Assembly: GCA_002340255.1 (NCBI GenBank)
Contig: DDLS01000030.1
Location: 1 to 35,100, forward strand
Reading direction: 5' to 3'
Length of the DNA: 35,100 nt
DNA from: Cyanobacteria bacterium UBA2566
Lineage (GTDB): Bacteria > Cyanobacteriota > Cyanobacteriia > Cyanobacteriales > Desertifilaceae
Both the position numbers and the translations under genes were made by a program. Of the stretch, positions 9,105-16,310 are shown piece after piece (position 1 is the stretch's first letter; the number at the start of each line of letters is the position of its first letter). The notes beneath the pieces are model-generated. The model worked only from the letters and a program-made list of their open reading frames with translations, had not been told where the DNA came from and made no database searches.

Positions 9105-9246
9105 CCCGTTTTGCTGAGTCTTTCTCGTTAAGTTTAACCTGTTTATCCACTTCAACTCACATTTTTAATTCTTTTTAACCTGTCTATCGGGCTTATAGGC
9201 CTCTAATCCGCTATACTAAACGTAGTCGTTATGAGTTTATATAAAT

Positions 9247-10611
9247 ATGAGCAACCCTACAGTAGAGAATCTGGTGATTATCGGTTCCGGCCCGGCCGGG
9301 TTTACCGCCGCTATTTATGCGGGTCGGGCGAACCTCAAGCCCGTGGTTTTTGAAGGGTATCAGATGGGGGGAATTCCAGGGGGACAATTGATGACCACGA
9401 CAGAAGTGGAGAATTTCCCCGGTTTTCCCGATGGTATTACGGGGCCGCAACTGATGGATAGGATGAAAGCGCAAGCCGTCAGATGGGGAGCGGAACTGTA
9501 CACGGAAGATGTGGTTTCTGTTGACTTGAGTGAGCGACCGTTTACGGTGAAATCTGACGAACGGGAGTTCAAAACCCATACTATTGTGATTGCTACGGGT
9601 GCGACGGCTAAACGGCTTAGTCTTCCCCACGAGCAGGACTTTTGGAGTAATGGTATTTCTGCTTGCGCCATTTGCGATGGGGCAACTCCAATTTTCAAAG
9701 GTGTGGAACTGGTGGTGATTGGTGGCGGAGACACGGCAGCGGAGGAAGCGGTCTATTTGACCAAATATGGGTCTCATGTCCATTTACTGGTGCGACGGGG
9801 CGAAATGCGGGCTTCTAAAGCGATGCAAGACCGGGTCCTAGTTCACCCTAAAATTACGGTTCATTGGCATACGGAAGCGGTAGATGTCTATGGAGAAGGG
9901 ACGAAATTTGGGGGGGTGAAGGTCAAGAATAACCAAACGGGAGAAGAAAAGGATTTGCCTGCGGGTGGTTTATTCTATGCGATTGGTCATACTCCCAATA
10001 CCCAACTGTTCCAAGGGCAATTAAAGTTAGATGATGTGGGTTATGTTGTTACCGAACATGGGGTACAAACCAGTGTGGAAGGAGTTTATGCGGTTGGCGA
10101 TGTGCAAGACCATGAATTCCGACAAGCAATCACGGCTGCTGGAACGGGCTGTATGGGAGCGATGTTAGCCGAGCGGTGGTTATCGGCGAAAGGATTAGGT
10201 CAGGAATTTAAGCAGGAAGAAGGAGAAAAGCCATCGGAAACTGCTGCGGCTGCGACGACGCAAACTGATACAGAAGAGACATTTAAGCTGGAGGAAACAC
10301 GCCATACGGGAGGGTATGCCCTACGCAAATTATTCCATGAAAGCGATCGCCCCTTACTGGTAATGTACACCTCTCCCACCTGCGGCCCCTGCCATACCCT
10401 AAAACCGATTCTCAGCAAAGTTATTGATGAATTTGAGTCCAAAATTCATTATGTGCAAATTGACATTGAAGCCGATCAAGACATTGCTGAAAATGCTGGT
10501 ATTACTGGGACTCCCACCGTACAAGTGTTTAAGGATAAGGCGTTATTACAAGAACTCAAAGGAGTGAAACAAAAAAGCCAATATCGCCAGGTCATTGAAA
10601 GTAGCCTTTAG
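9247..10611 (+). CDS. trxB: NADPH-dependent thioredoxin reductase/thioredoxin fusion (NTRC)
   Basis: A 454-residue flavoprotein fused to its own thioredoxin. Residues 10-27 hold the FAD-binding IIGSGPAGFTAAIYAG. The redox pair is in ACAICDG (C140, C143), the NADPH site is VIGGGDTAAEEA near 157-168, and the second FAD motif is YAVGDVQD near 280. A low-complexity Glu/Thr/Ala linker (about 318-345) leads to a thioredoxin domain with SPTCGPCHTL (C379, C382) and the cis-Pro loop GITGTPTVQVF. This architecture is NTRC, known from cyanobacteria and chloroplasts, which feeds NADPH electrons to 2-Cys peroxiredoxin and thiol-regulated enzymes. A possible -10 element (TATACT, 9212-9217) lies upstream without a clear -35 box. 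The gene is followed convergently by bicA. Confidence 0.95.
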   Translation: MSNPTVENLVIIGSGPAGFTAAIYAGRANLKPVVFEGYQMGGIPGGQLMTTTEVENFPGFPDGITGPQLMDRMKAQAVRWGAELYTEDVVSVDLSERPFTVKSDEREFKTHTIVIATGATAKRLSLPHEQDFWSNGISACAICDGATPIFKGVELVVIGGGDTAAEEAVYLTKYGSHVHLLVRRGEMRASKAMQDRVLVHPKITVHWHTEAVDVYGEGTKFGGVKVKNNQTGEEKDLPAGGLFYAIGHTPNTQLFQGQLKLDDVGYVVTEHGVQTSVEGVYAVGDVQDHEFRQAITAAGTGCMGAMLAERWLSAKGLGQEFKQEEGEKPSETAAAATTQTDTEETFKLEETRHTGGYALRKLFHESDRPLLVMYTSPTCGPCHTLKPILSKVIDEFESKIHYVQIDIEADQDIAENAGITGTPTVQVFKDKALLQELKGVKQKSQYRQVIESSL

Positions 10612-10673
10612 GCTTCTGGGAAAAGAAAAAGAGATCGTCCTCTCCTCAATGAGAAGGCGATCGCCCAGAGAAA

Positions 10674-10704
10674 AACCTGACATTACCGAAGTAAATGGCA
10701 GGTT
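10674..10704. terminator. Hairpin between the convergent NTRC and bicA genes
   Basis: AACCTG and CATT (10674-10684) pair with AATG and CAGGTT (10694-10704) across one A/G mismatch. A run of A residues precedes it, so the U tract would serve transcripts coming from bicA on the minus strand. Function as a terminator is inferred from position. Confidence 0.45.
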
Positions 10705-10728
10705 AATCGACCAACAGAGAAATTGAAT

Positions 10729-12456
10729 TCAATTATTCATTGAAGAGTGAGATAAATCAGTAGAAGAGGGAACACTAGCAGCACCATTGGTTTGAGGCTC
10801 ATATTGTTCATACTCCAGCAAGGCGATCGCCTGACGTAAAGCTTCTGTACGGTCGACAAACAAGTGATTGGGAGGCAATGCAGCTAATACACCCAACTTT
10901 TCCAACCGCCGTTTCACCTTACCCGAAGCACCCACAATCATCACCTGACGGCCTTCATCAAGAGCATCTTGAATCGCATTTTGAATCGCCAAAGAAGACG
11001 TAACCCCCATCACCGGCACATCCGTCAAATCAACAATCAGGATATCATGGTCTTCCATCGCCGTATGCTCGCGGGAAATCGCCTTAGCCACCCCAAAAAT
11101 CATGGGCCCGCTTAAATGGAACAGCAGTACCCGATTATTTCCGCGATCGAGCAATTCTTTCTCTTCATCATTAAGCAAGATGGCATCATCAGCATCCGTA
11201 ATCGTCTTCACATCATTAGACTGAAGTTCGCTTAACCGGTCAATCGTCAAGATATTGGCAATAAAGACCCCAACACCAACGGCTGTAATCAAGTCTACAA
11301 ATACCGTTAATCCGATCACCCCGTACATAATCAGGGCTGCTTTCATCGAAACTTTATGAGCTTGTTTCAGGAAACCCCAGTCAATAATATCAATCCCCAC
11401 TTTCAGGGCAATCCCTGCCAAGACTGCCAAGGGAATATTTTGGGTTAATCCGCCAGCAAACAGAACAACACAAAGTAAAGCAACTGCACGAACTATGCCA
11501 GAGAGAGCCGTACGTCCTCCCGTTTGGATATTGATCACTGTTCCCATCGTTGCTCCAGCACCGGCAATTCCGCCGAATAAACCGGACATGATATTCCCCA
11601 ATCCTTGACCAATTAATTCCTTATTAGAATCATGTTGAGTACGGGTTAAACTATCAGCCACCACAGAAGTTAACAGTGCATCAATACATCCAAGCATCCC
11701 TAGAACGAGAGCATCAACAAACATCGTTCTTAGAGCTTCAAACGTGAAAACAGGGAATTGCAAGCTAGGCAAACCACTTGGAATTTCACCAATCCGCCTT
11801 AAGTCTACACCTCCGAAGAGAGTAACCGAGACAATAGTTCCCACAACTAAAGCAATCAATTGGGGGGGGACTTTGCGCTTAATTTTTGATGGAGTTAAGA
11901 AGAGAATCGCTACAGTGAGCGCCGCTAAACCTAATTCTGTCGGTTGAATATTCGCCAATAAATCAGGTAGGGCTGTAATGGTTCCAACCACACCGCCTTT
12001 GGGACTATCCTGACCTAAGAAGGGCCCCAATTGCAGGATGATCATAATTAAACCAATCCCTGACATGAACCCAGAAATCACTGTATAGGGCATGAGAGTC
12101 ACGTATTTTCCCAACTTCAGAACTCCAAAGAGAATCTGAAATACCCCAGCCATCATTACCACAGTAAAGGCCATGGCCATACCCTGCTCTTGACCATAGG
12201 AGGCCACTAGACTGGCAATAACGGCAGTCATAATGACGGTCATCGGCCCGGTGGGTTCGGAAATGAGGGTAGGCGTTCCCCCGAATAAAGCAGCGAACAA
12301 GCCAACCAAAACTGCACCATAGAGTCCAGCTTCAGCCCCTGCACCAGAGGCGACCCCGAAGGCCAGAGCCATCGGAAGGGCAATGACCGTAGCGGTTAGA
12401 CCGCCAAAGATATCCCCCTGTAGGTTATTAAAATTGATCCTGTTAAAGACTTTCAT
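10729..12456 (-). CDS. bicA: SulP-family bicarbonate transporter BicA
   Basis: A 575-residue inner-membrane transporter, close to the usual BicA length of about 565. The N-terminal signature FNRINFNNLQGDIFGGLTAT is followed by ALPMALAFGVASGAGAEAGLYG and TPTLISEPTGPMTVIMTAVIAS, typical of the SulP core, then about 12-14 hydrophobic segments up to residue 405. Residues about 435-550 form the cytoplasmic STAS domain (RVLLFHLSGPMIFGVAKAIS, DILIVDLTDVPVMGVTSSLA). BicA is a low-affinity, high-flux Na+/HCO3- symporter of the carbon-concentrating mechanism. Proximity to sbtA and sbtB supports bicarbonate rather than sulfate as substrate. It is separated from the upstream psiE-like gene by a perfect terminator, so it probably has its own promoter. 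SulP substrate assignment from sequence alone is not absolute. Confidence 0.88.
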   Translation of the reverse strand: MKVFNRINFNNLQGDIFGGLTATVIALPMALAFGVASGAGAEAGLYGAVLVGLFAALFGGTPTLISEPTGPMTVIMTAVIASLVASYGQEQGMAMAFTVVMMAGVFQILFGVLKLGKYVTLMPYTVISGFMSGIGLIMIILQLGPFLGQDSPKGGVVGTITALPDLLANIQPTELGLAALTVAILFLTPSKIKRKVPPQLIALVVGTIVSVTLFGGVDLRRIGEIPSGLPSLQFPVFTFEALRTMFVDALVLGMLGCIDALLTSVVADSLTRTQHDSNKELIGQGLGNIMSGLFGGIAGAGATMGTVINIQTGGRTALSGIVRAVALLCVVLFAGGLTQNIPLAVLAGIALKVGIDIIDWGFLKQAHKVSMKAALIMYGVIGLTVFVDLITAVGVGVFIANILTIDRLSELQSNDVKTITDADDAILLNDEEKELLDRGNNRVLLFHLSGPMIFGVAKAISREHTAMEDHDILIVDLTDVPVMGVTSSLAIQNAIQDALDEGRQVMIVGASGKVKRRLEKLGVLAALPPNHLFVDRTEALRQAIALLEYEQYEPQTNGAASVPSSTDLSHSSMNN

Positions 12457-12617
12457 TGTTGAACGAGTTTTGATTAGGGGTAAAAACTGTATATCAATAT
12501 ACAGCTAAAAAGTCTTAAACTTATCTATCACAATACATATTATTGGAATCTATGTATTTAATAATAATTTATTAAGACTTTGTACATAGTACCCTAAAAA
12601 ATCGAATAGATCGAACT
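12457..12617 (-). promoter_or_regulatory. bicA: bicA upstream region with palindromes
   Basis: This AT-rich stretch holds a perfect palindrome CTGTATAT-CA-ATATACAG (12487-12504) about 30 bases before the bicA start, so it lies in the leader or at the promoter. Further upstream ATACATA and TATGTAT form a second inverted pair (about 12534-12558), and several TTA...TAA pairs occur near 12558-12575. LysR regulators of carbon uptake genes (CmpR, CcmR/NdhR) bind loosely similar interrupted motifs, but no site can be assigned with confidence here. Confidence 0.4.
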
Positions 12618-12646
12618 AAAAAGCCGGGGTATTACCCCGGCTTTTT
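12618..12646. terminator. Perfect bidirectional terminator between psiE-like gene and bicA
   Basis: Thirteen bases (AAAAAGCCGGGGT, 12618-12630) pair perfectly with ACCCCGGCTTTTT (12634-12646) around an ATT loop. A tract on one side and T tract on the other make it able to work in either direction. It should end transcripts of the sbtA-psiE unit before bicA. Confidence 0.9.
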
Positions 12647-12816
12647 AGGTAGCCGTATTTTGTGCCAGAGGGACATTGACACCAGCGAAGAAGTCATTGG
12701 CCCAGACATAATGGTTGTAGTTTGCGATCGATGAGGTGAATCAAGTAAGAACGAACTCTTAACTCTTGATGGCAGTACCACAGGATAGATGCAAGTAGCA
12801 TCAGGACTGCCCTATT
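12645..12816 (-). pseudogene. Possible remnant of a gene 3' end next to the terminator
   Basis: Read on the minus strand, 12740 to 12645 encodes 31 residues ending NVPLAQNTAT and a TAA that merges into the terminator stem, as at a normal gene end. An in-frame TGA precedes it, while a different frame just upstream is open for 35 codons from an ATG near 12803. This could be the decayed 3' end of a gene, or chance. I do not recognise the peptide. The stretch holds no other feature that I can see. Confidence 0.25.
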
Positions 12817-13479
12817 TTAGGGTTGAAACGATTGAGCATCTATTTTGCTGTCTCTTTCTGTCAATGTTTGACCAAAGCGTATCCGGTGACGGCGGGACAC
12901 ATTCTGCTCTGGGTCAATGCCATCAAAAGTAGGTGGAATCCAAGCACGGACAACTAATAAACCTCCCAGCACGATGAGAAAAGAACAGGCCGCCATAACC
13001 TGCACCCACGGAGTTTCCAAAATGCCTCGAACAATGATTTCCCGCAGTACCGATACAATCGAGACCTCCACTGCGACTCCAATCGAAATTCGATGCTCCT
13101 TTAAATAAATAATCAGCAATCGAAACAATTCCACCAGAATGAGCAAGAACAAAATATCGGCAGTAACCCGAGGAAAGTTCAAAGGTGGCAACAGCGACAG
13201 AAACATCTCTCGTAACTGCATCACCATGAAGCTAAACAAGCCAATGCACACCGAAATCACAATTAAGTCCTGCACGAGTTCTAGAAAACGAACGATGCGG
13301 TCTCCATTAAACCAACTGCACCAGCGAGGAGAAGGGTTTGACGATAAGGGTTCCATAGTACTCAAAGGTAAAGGGTAAAGGGCGGGGAAGCGGTCTAGAT
13401 TCTGAATCATCGCCATAGCCACCATGTTGGTCGCCGGACAGGAGCGCCGGCAGACCCGACCCGTCTGCGATTCAGCCAC
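12817..13479 (-). CDS. PsiE-family (phosphate-starvation-inducible) membrane protein
   Basis: The open frame begins with a GTG whose first eight bases overlap the sbtA stop codon (GTGGCTGA), giving 220 residues. The N-terminal 40 residues look non-native (Cys, Arg and Pro rich), so ATG starts at 13425, 13416, 13410 or the one giving MEPLSS are alternatives. The core is PsiE-like: four hydrophobic segments at about residues 70-92, 105-123, 155-170 and 165-185, with LLIIYLKEHRISIGVAVEVSIVSVLREIIV as two parts of the family signature. The role of PsiE proteins is unknown; they are linked to phosphate starvation in E. coli. Its position directly behind sbtA suggests co-transcription. An effect on bicarbonate transport would be speculation. 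Confidence 0.75.
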   Translation of the reverse strand: MAESQTGRVCRRSCPATNMVAMAMIQNLDRFPALYPLPLSTMEPLSSNPSPRWCSWFNGDRIVRFLELVQDLIVISVCIGLFSFMVMQLREMFLSLLPPLNFPRVTADILFLLILVELFRLLIIYLKEHRISIGVAVEVSIVSVLREIIVRGILETPWVQVMAACSFLIVLGGLLVVRAWIPPTFDGIDPEQNVSRRHRIRFGQTLTERDSKIDAQSFQP

Positions 13480-14596
13480 CCAGCGCTTGAGCTAGCCCGA
13501 TGAAGAGCGGTATTCCCAAAGCAAGGGCAACTGGCGTACCAACGGCTGTGGAGGAGCCGATGTAGGCGGAGGGATTAGCTGACGGGATACCAGCTCGTAA
13601 CGTGGGCGGCCCTGAGATATCTGAACTAGAGGCAGCAATGACAGCCAGTAGAACAACGCCGCCAAGGCTGAATCCTGTGATGGCATGGGCAATCATGCCG
13701 AGACCGAAGGCGATAAATCCATGCAGGAGCGGTGCGATAAAGGCATATAGGGCGTACCATTGGCCCACCTTGCGTAGTTCACCGATCCTTGCCGTGGCTT
13801 CCATACCCATGACCAACATCAGTATCGAAAGCAGGCCGCGAAAGCCGGGATCGAAGAAGCTCTCATAGACCCTTTCCGGCCGGGTGAACAAACCTAGAGC
13901 GAGGCCAAGCAGCAATGCAGATAGGGCTGAACCCTGAAGACTTTCCTGAACAATGGGCCAGATCTTGACGCGATCGCTTCCGGCATCCTGTTTAGGATAT
14001 CCACTTGCGATAATGCCTTGGTCACTGGTATATCCGCCTTCGCTACTGGAATACTCCCCTGCGGCAACCGGCTGCTTACTGAGCTGCTCCTGTGCTTCAC
14101 GACGCTGCTTTTGCTTACTAACATAAATGCTCGCCAAGACAATCGCCGTTACGAGCGCTGGGATATCCATAAAAGGATAGAGAGCAGCGGCCCAGGGTTC
14201 GTATGTCATGCCTTCCGATTCCATGATTGTCAGGCCGGCTGCGAGGGTAGAGCCACTTACCGCACCGAACAGGCCCGCAGTCGCAATACCATCCACAACT
14301 TTGACGTTTGGCAGGTTGGCCAAGGTATAGCGCCCGATAAACACGATAAGAATCCCTAGGATCACGGCGAACACTGCGGGTAACAGCATCTCCAACAGAT
14401 TTGCATTACGGATAGCAATACCGCCACTCAGACCCACTTTGATGAGCAGCATAAATACAATGAACTTATAGATTGCATCTGGAATTTGCAATCGGCTATT
14501 GACGGCCGCAACGACCATACCACCAATCAGAAAGCCGAGTGTCGGGGACTGCAATTTCCCCAGGAAGAGCGTAAAGAAATTGGATAAGAAATCCAT
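13472..14596 (-). CDS. sbtA: Sodium-dependent bicarbonate transporter SbtA
   Basis: A 374-residue inner-membrane protein, the same length as the well-studied Synechocystis SbtA. It begins MDFLSNFFTLFLGKLQSPTL and shows ten hydrophobic segments arranged as two related halves of five. The first half contains FGAVSGSTLAAGLTIMESEG and the second VIAASSSDISGPPTLRAGIP, with PSAYIGSSTAVGTP near the end, all typical of the DUF897/SbtA family. A cytoplasmic linker (about residues 158-215, charged and Ser/Gly rich) separates the halves. SbtA is the high-affinity Na+/HCO3- symporter induced at low CO2. A strong AGGAGGT ribosome site sits five bases before the ATG. Unusually, sbtB is not downstream but divergent. 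Base composition is richer in GC than the neighbours. Confidence 0.95.
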   Translation of the reverse strand: MDFLSNFFTLFLGKLQSPTLGFLIGGMVVAAVNSRLQIPDAIYKFIVFMLLIKVGLSGGIAIRNANLLEMLLPAVFAVILGILIVFIGRYTLANLPNVKVVDGIATAGLFGAVSGSTLAAGLTIMESEGMTYEPWAAALYPFMDIPALVTAIVLASIYVSKQKQRREAQEQLSKQPVAAGEYSSSEGGYTSDQGIIASGYPKQDAGSDRVKIWPIVQESLQGSALSALLLGLALGLFTRPERVYESFFDPGFRGLLSILMLVMGMEATARIGELRKVGQWYALYAFIAPLLHGFIAFGLGMIAHAITGFSLGGVVLLAVIAASSSDISGPPTLRAGIPSANPSAYIGSSTAVGTPVALALGIPLFIGLAQALGG

Positions 14597-15096
14597 GAAT
14601 ACCTCCTTCCACCTCCTCTACGAGAGGTGATGATTGTGATAAGTGAGCTTAATTAAAGTAGGGGTGAAGCTCCCCTACAGCACAGGTGTTATAGAAGAAC
14701 CTGTTGACGGGGTATTCAGAGAAGGATGCTCTCTGAACACGATTGGAAGATGATAGCGATTTTCCACCAGCTTCCATAGATTCTAATCTATCAAGATTTG
14801 AATTTTATGTATTATTAGTCTATCCTAAAACTGTACAAATTTGTGCATTCTCCACGATGAATTTGAAACGCAATGTCTAATTCAAATCATAAGTTTTTCT
14901 GGGGTGCGCTTCCTCTTGACTGATCGATTAGCATAATGTTACCGTGCTTACTATGGCAAGCGCACTATTACGCAATCTGATAGGAACCCAATGACATTCT
15001 TTTTGTTGGCTCTAATCAGTGCAATAGCTTGTTGTGCTTCCGTTTTCCTGAGTTTCTCTGTATTTAATTGACCACATATATCAAGAGGTAATAAAT
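14597..15096. promoter_or_regulatory. Divergent sbtA/sbtB control region with leader hairpins
   Basis: This 500-base region separates sbtA from sbtB. On the sbtA side are two perfect hairpins: GTAGGGG (14658-14664) with CCCCTAC (14672-14678), and TTCAGAGA (14715-14722) with TCTCTGAA (14730-14737). If the sbtA promoter lies in the AT-rich stretch 14770-14880, both would be in the 5' leader. The first hairpin is 60 bases before the ATG. On the sbtB side there is a 26-codon ORF, described separately. No regulator site is called. Confidence 0.6.
14991..15071 (+). CDS. Small hydrophobic peptide ORF upstream of sbtB
   Basis: A 26-residue ORF starting ATG, preceded by AGGAA at a fitting distance and ending 25 bases before the sbtB start. 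It begins MTFFLLALISAIACC, is hydrophobic almost throughout (one transmembrane helix), has two adjacent Cys residues and no charged residue at all. It may be a leader peptide for sbtB, a small membrane subunit, or a chance ORF. The ribosome site and its position argue against pure chance, but no homologue is known to me. A 13-codon ORF (14953-14994) overlaps its start by ATGA and is more likely accidental. Confidence 0.4.
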   Translation: MTFFLLALISAIACCASVFLSFSVFN

Positions 15097-15414
15097 ATGA
15101 CTCAGCAAGCTAGTAAGCTCGTCATCGTCACGGAAAAATTGCTGCTCAAAAAGATCGCCAAGATCATTGATGAAGCCGGAGCTACCGGTTATACAGTAGT
15201 GGAAGCTGGCGGTAAAGGCAGTCGCGGTGTGCGCTCGCCGGGAAAACCTAGCGTTGGCGACGACTTCACGAATATCAAGTTTGAGGTACTCACTCCTAAT
15301 CGGGATATGGCTGTGAAGATTTCCGATGAGGTCGCAGCAAGGTTTTTCGACGATTATTCGGGCATTGCCTACCTCTGTGATGTGATGGAGGTACTGCACG
15401 CACACAAGTTCTGA
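15097..15414 (+). CDS. sbtB: PII-like carbon signalling protein SbtB lacking the C-terminal R-loop
   Basis: A 105-residue PII-like protein. SbtB trimers bind adenyl nucleotides, including cAMP and AMP, and control SbtA at the membrane. The N-terminal QASKLVIVTEKLLLKKIAKI and the T-loop region with GGKGSRGVRSPGKPSVGDDF (residues 38-57) match the family, as does DDYSGIAYLCDVMEVL near the end. The protein stops after HAHKF. Well-studied SbtB proteins continue with a CGPxGC motif, the R-loop, which gives redox control; here the codon in the place of the first Cys is TGA and no CGP follows in frame. R-loop-free SbtB forms are known from some marine strains. The ribosome site AGAGGT precedes the ATG. 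Orientation is divergent from sbtA, unlike the usual sbtAB operon. Confidence 0.92.
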   Translation: MTQQASKLVIVTEKLLLKKIAKIIDEAGATGYTVVEAGGKGSRGVRSPGKPSVGDDFTNIKFEVLTPNRDMAVKISDEVAARFFDDYSGIAYLCDVMEVLHAHKF

Positions 15415-15425
15415 TTCAACAACCT

Positions 15426-15525
15426 TTAGTGGTGCAGAGAACGGTGTTGTCCACGGTCAATGGTTTGATCGTAGAAATGTCACCTTTGAGAATTCCAGTT
15501 GAGCATATTGGTTCTGCACCACTAA
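15426..15525. repeat. 100-base element with perfect 13-base terminal inverted repeats
   Basis: TTAGTGGTGCAGA (15426-15438) is repeated inverted as TCTGCACCACTAA (15513-15525), so the element is exactly 100 bases, starting 12 bases after the sbtB stop. It could be a small MITE, or a long stem-loop at the end of the sbtB transcript. There is no U tract of note. Just after it TCTAAGTTATATC occurs twice in direct repeat (15537-15568). Confidence 0.5.
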
Positions 15526-15594
15526 GCTCATTTTGTTCTAAGTTATATCTTGGCTCTAAGTTATATCAATGAATCATTAAATTTAATAGACTCG

Positions 15595-16194
15595 ATGCAG
15601 CAACCTCAATCGGATAAAACATGGAAACTCCTTAAGCCATTAGTCAGAATTTCTTCTCAGTGGATGACCTTGATTGGAGAGCAGCTTGAGGATCGCCAGG
15701 GTCAAGTGTTGGACTATTGGCGAGTCGAAAAAGCTGATTCCGTGGTGATTGTGACAATTCAAGGCGATCGCGTCATCTTGCCTGTGTCCCAGTATCGTCC
15801 CGGCGTGCAGGGCATCACGTTGGATTTTCCTGGGGGACGGGTGCGAAACGAAGGAAAGCCCTTGGAGGTTGTCCCCCATATTCTCAATCGTGAATTGGGT
15901 ATTGGAGAAGGGGATATTTTGCAGATTCAGTTACTCAATGAACAAGGATGGCTGATTAATAGTTCCTTTTCTAATCAGAAATTGTATGGATGTGTGGCTC
16001 AGATCGATCCCAAGATTACAGTAGAGCGCGATCGCCTCGGCGCTGTCTATCCCCATACTTCCGAAGGTCTCCATCAGCTTTACCAAGATTTGACCTGTCT
16101 TCAATGTCGCGCTGTACTTCAGGAATGGCAATATAGCAGCAGTAGCGGGAAAGGCAACCGTCCGACTTCGGAAATGGGTGGCGAATTCCCCTAA
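15595..16194 (+). CDS. Nudix hydrolase-like protein with degenerate Nudix box
   Basis: The frame reaches back to a TTG at 15550, but ATG at 15595 is the better start and gives 199 residues. The fold pattern of an ADP-ribose-type Nudix protein is visible: LDYWRVEKADSVVIVTIQGD, then VILPVSQYRPGVQGITLDFPGG near residues 60-80, which resembles the region before the Nudix box. The box itself is degenerate: PGGRVRNEG is present and an RE occurs in NRELGI, but the EExGU portion that binds metal is missing. The protein may therefore have lost hydrolase activity or act on a special substrate. It lies in front of rpsB in the same direction. The C-terminal Ser/Gly tail is probably disordered. Confidence 0.6.
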   Translation: MQQPQSDKTWKLLKPLVRISSQWMTLIGEQLEDRQGQVLDYWRVEKADSVVIVTIQGDRVILPVSQYRPGVQGITLDFPGGRVRNEGKPLEVVPHILNRELGIGEGDILQIQLLNEQGWLINSSFSNQKLYGCVAQIDPKITVERDRLGAVYPHTSEGLHQLYQDLTCLQCRAVLQEWQYSSSSGKGNRPTSEMGGEFP

Positions 16195-16229
16195 ACTGTG
16201 GTTTAATAGTAAGGTTGTCTAAACACGCA

Positions 16230-16279
16230 CATCTAGGAGGTTCGGGTGTTTCCTACATGGAAATCAATCCACCTAGATG
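16230..16279 (+). promoter_or_regulatory. rpsB: rpsB leader hairpin
   Basis: CATCTAGG (16230-16237) pairs with CCTAGATG (16272-16279), and GG/CC pairs continue the stem after an A/A mismatch. It lies in the untranslated leader about 30 bases before the rpsB ATG. Autogenous control of rpsB by S2 binding to its leader is known in other bacteria. Whether this stem serves that purpose is inference. Confidence 0.35.
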
Positions 16280-16310
16280 GAGGATAAACCCGAAAGGAGA
16301 ATTAAACCCT

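Noticed and set aside
14953..14994. 13-codon ORF overlapping the start of the 26-codon ORF by ATGA
   Set aside because: It is very short and has no good ribosome site; the overlap can be chance.
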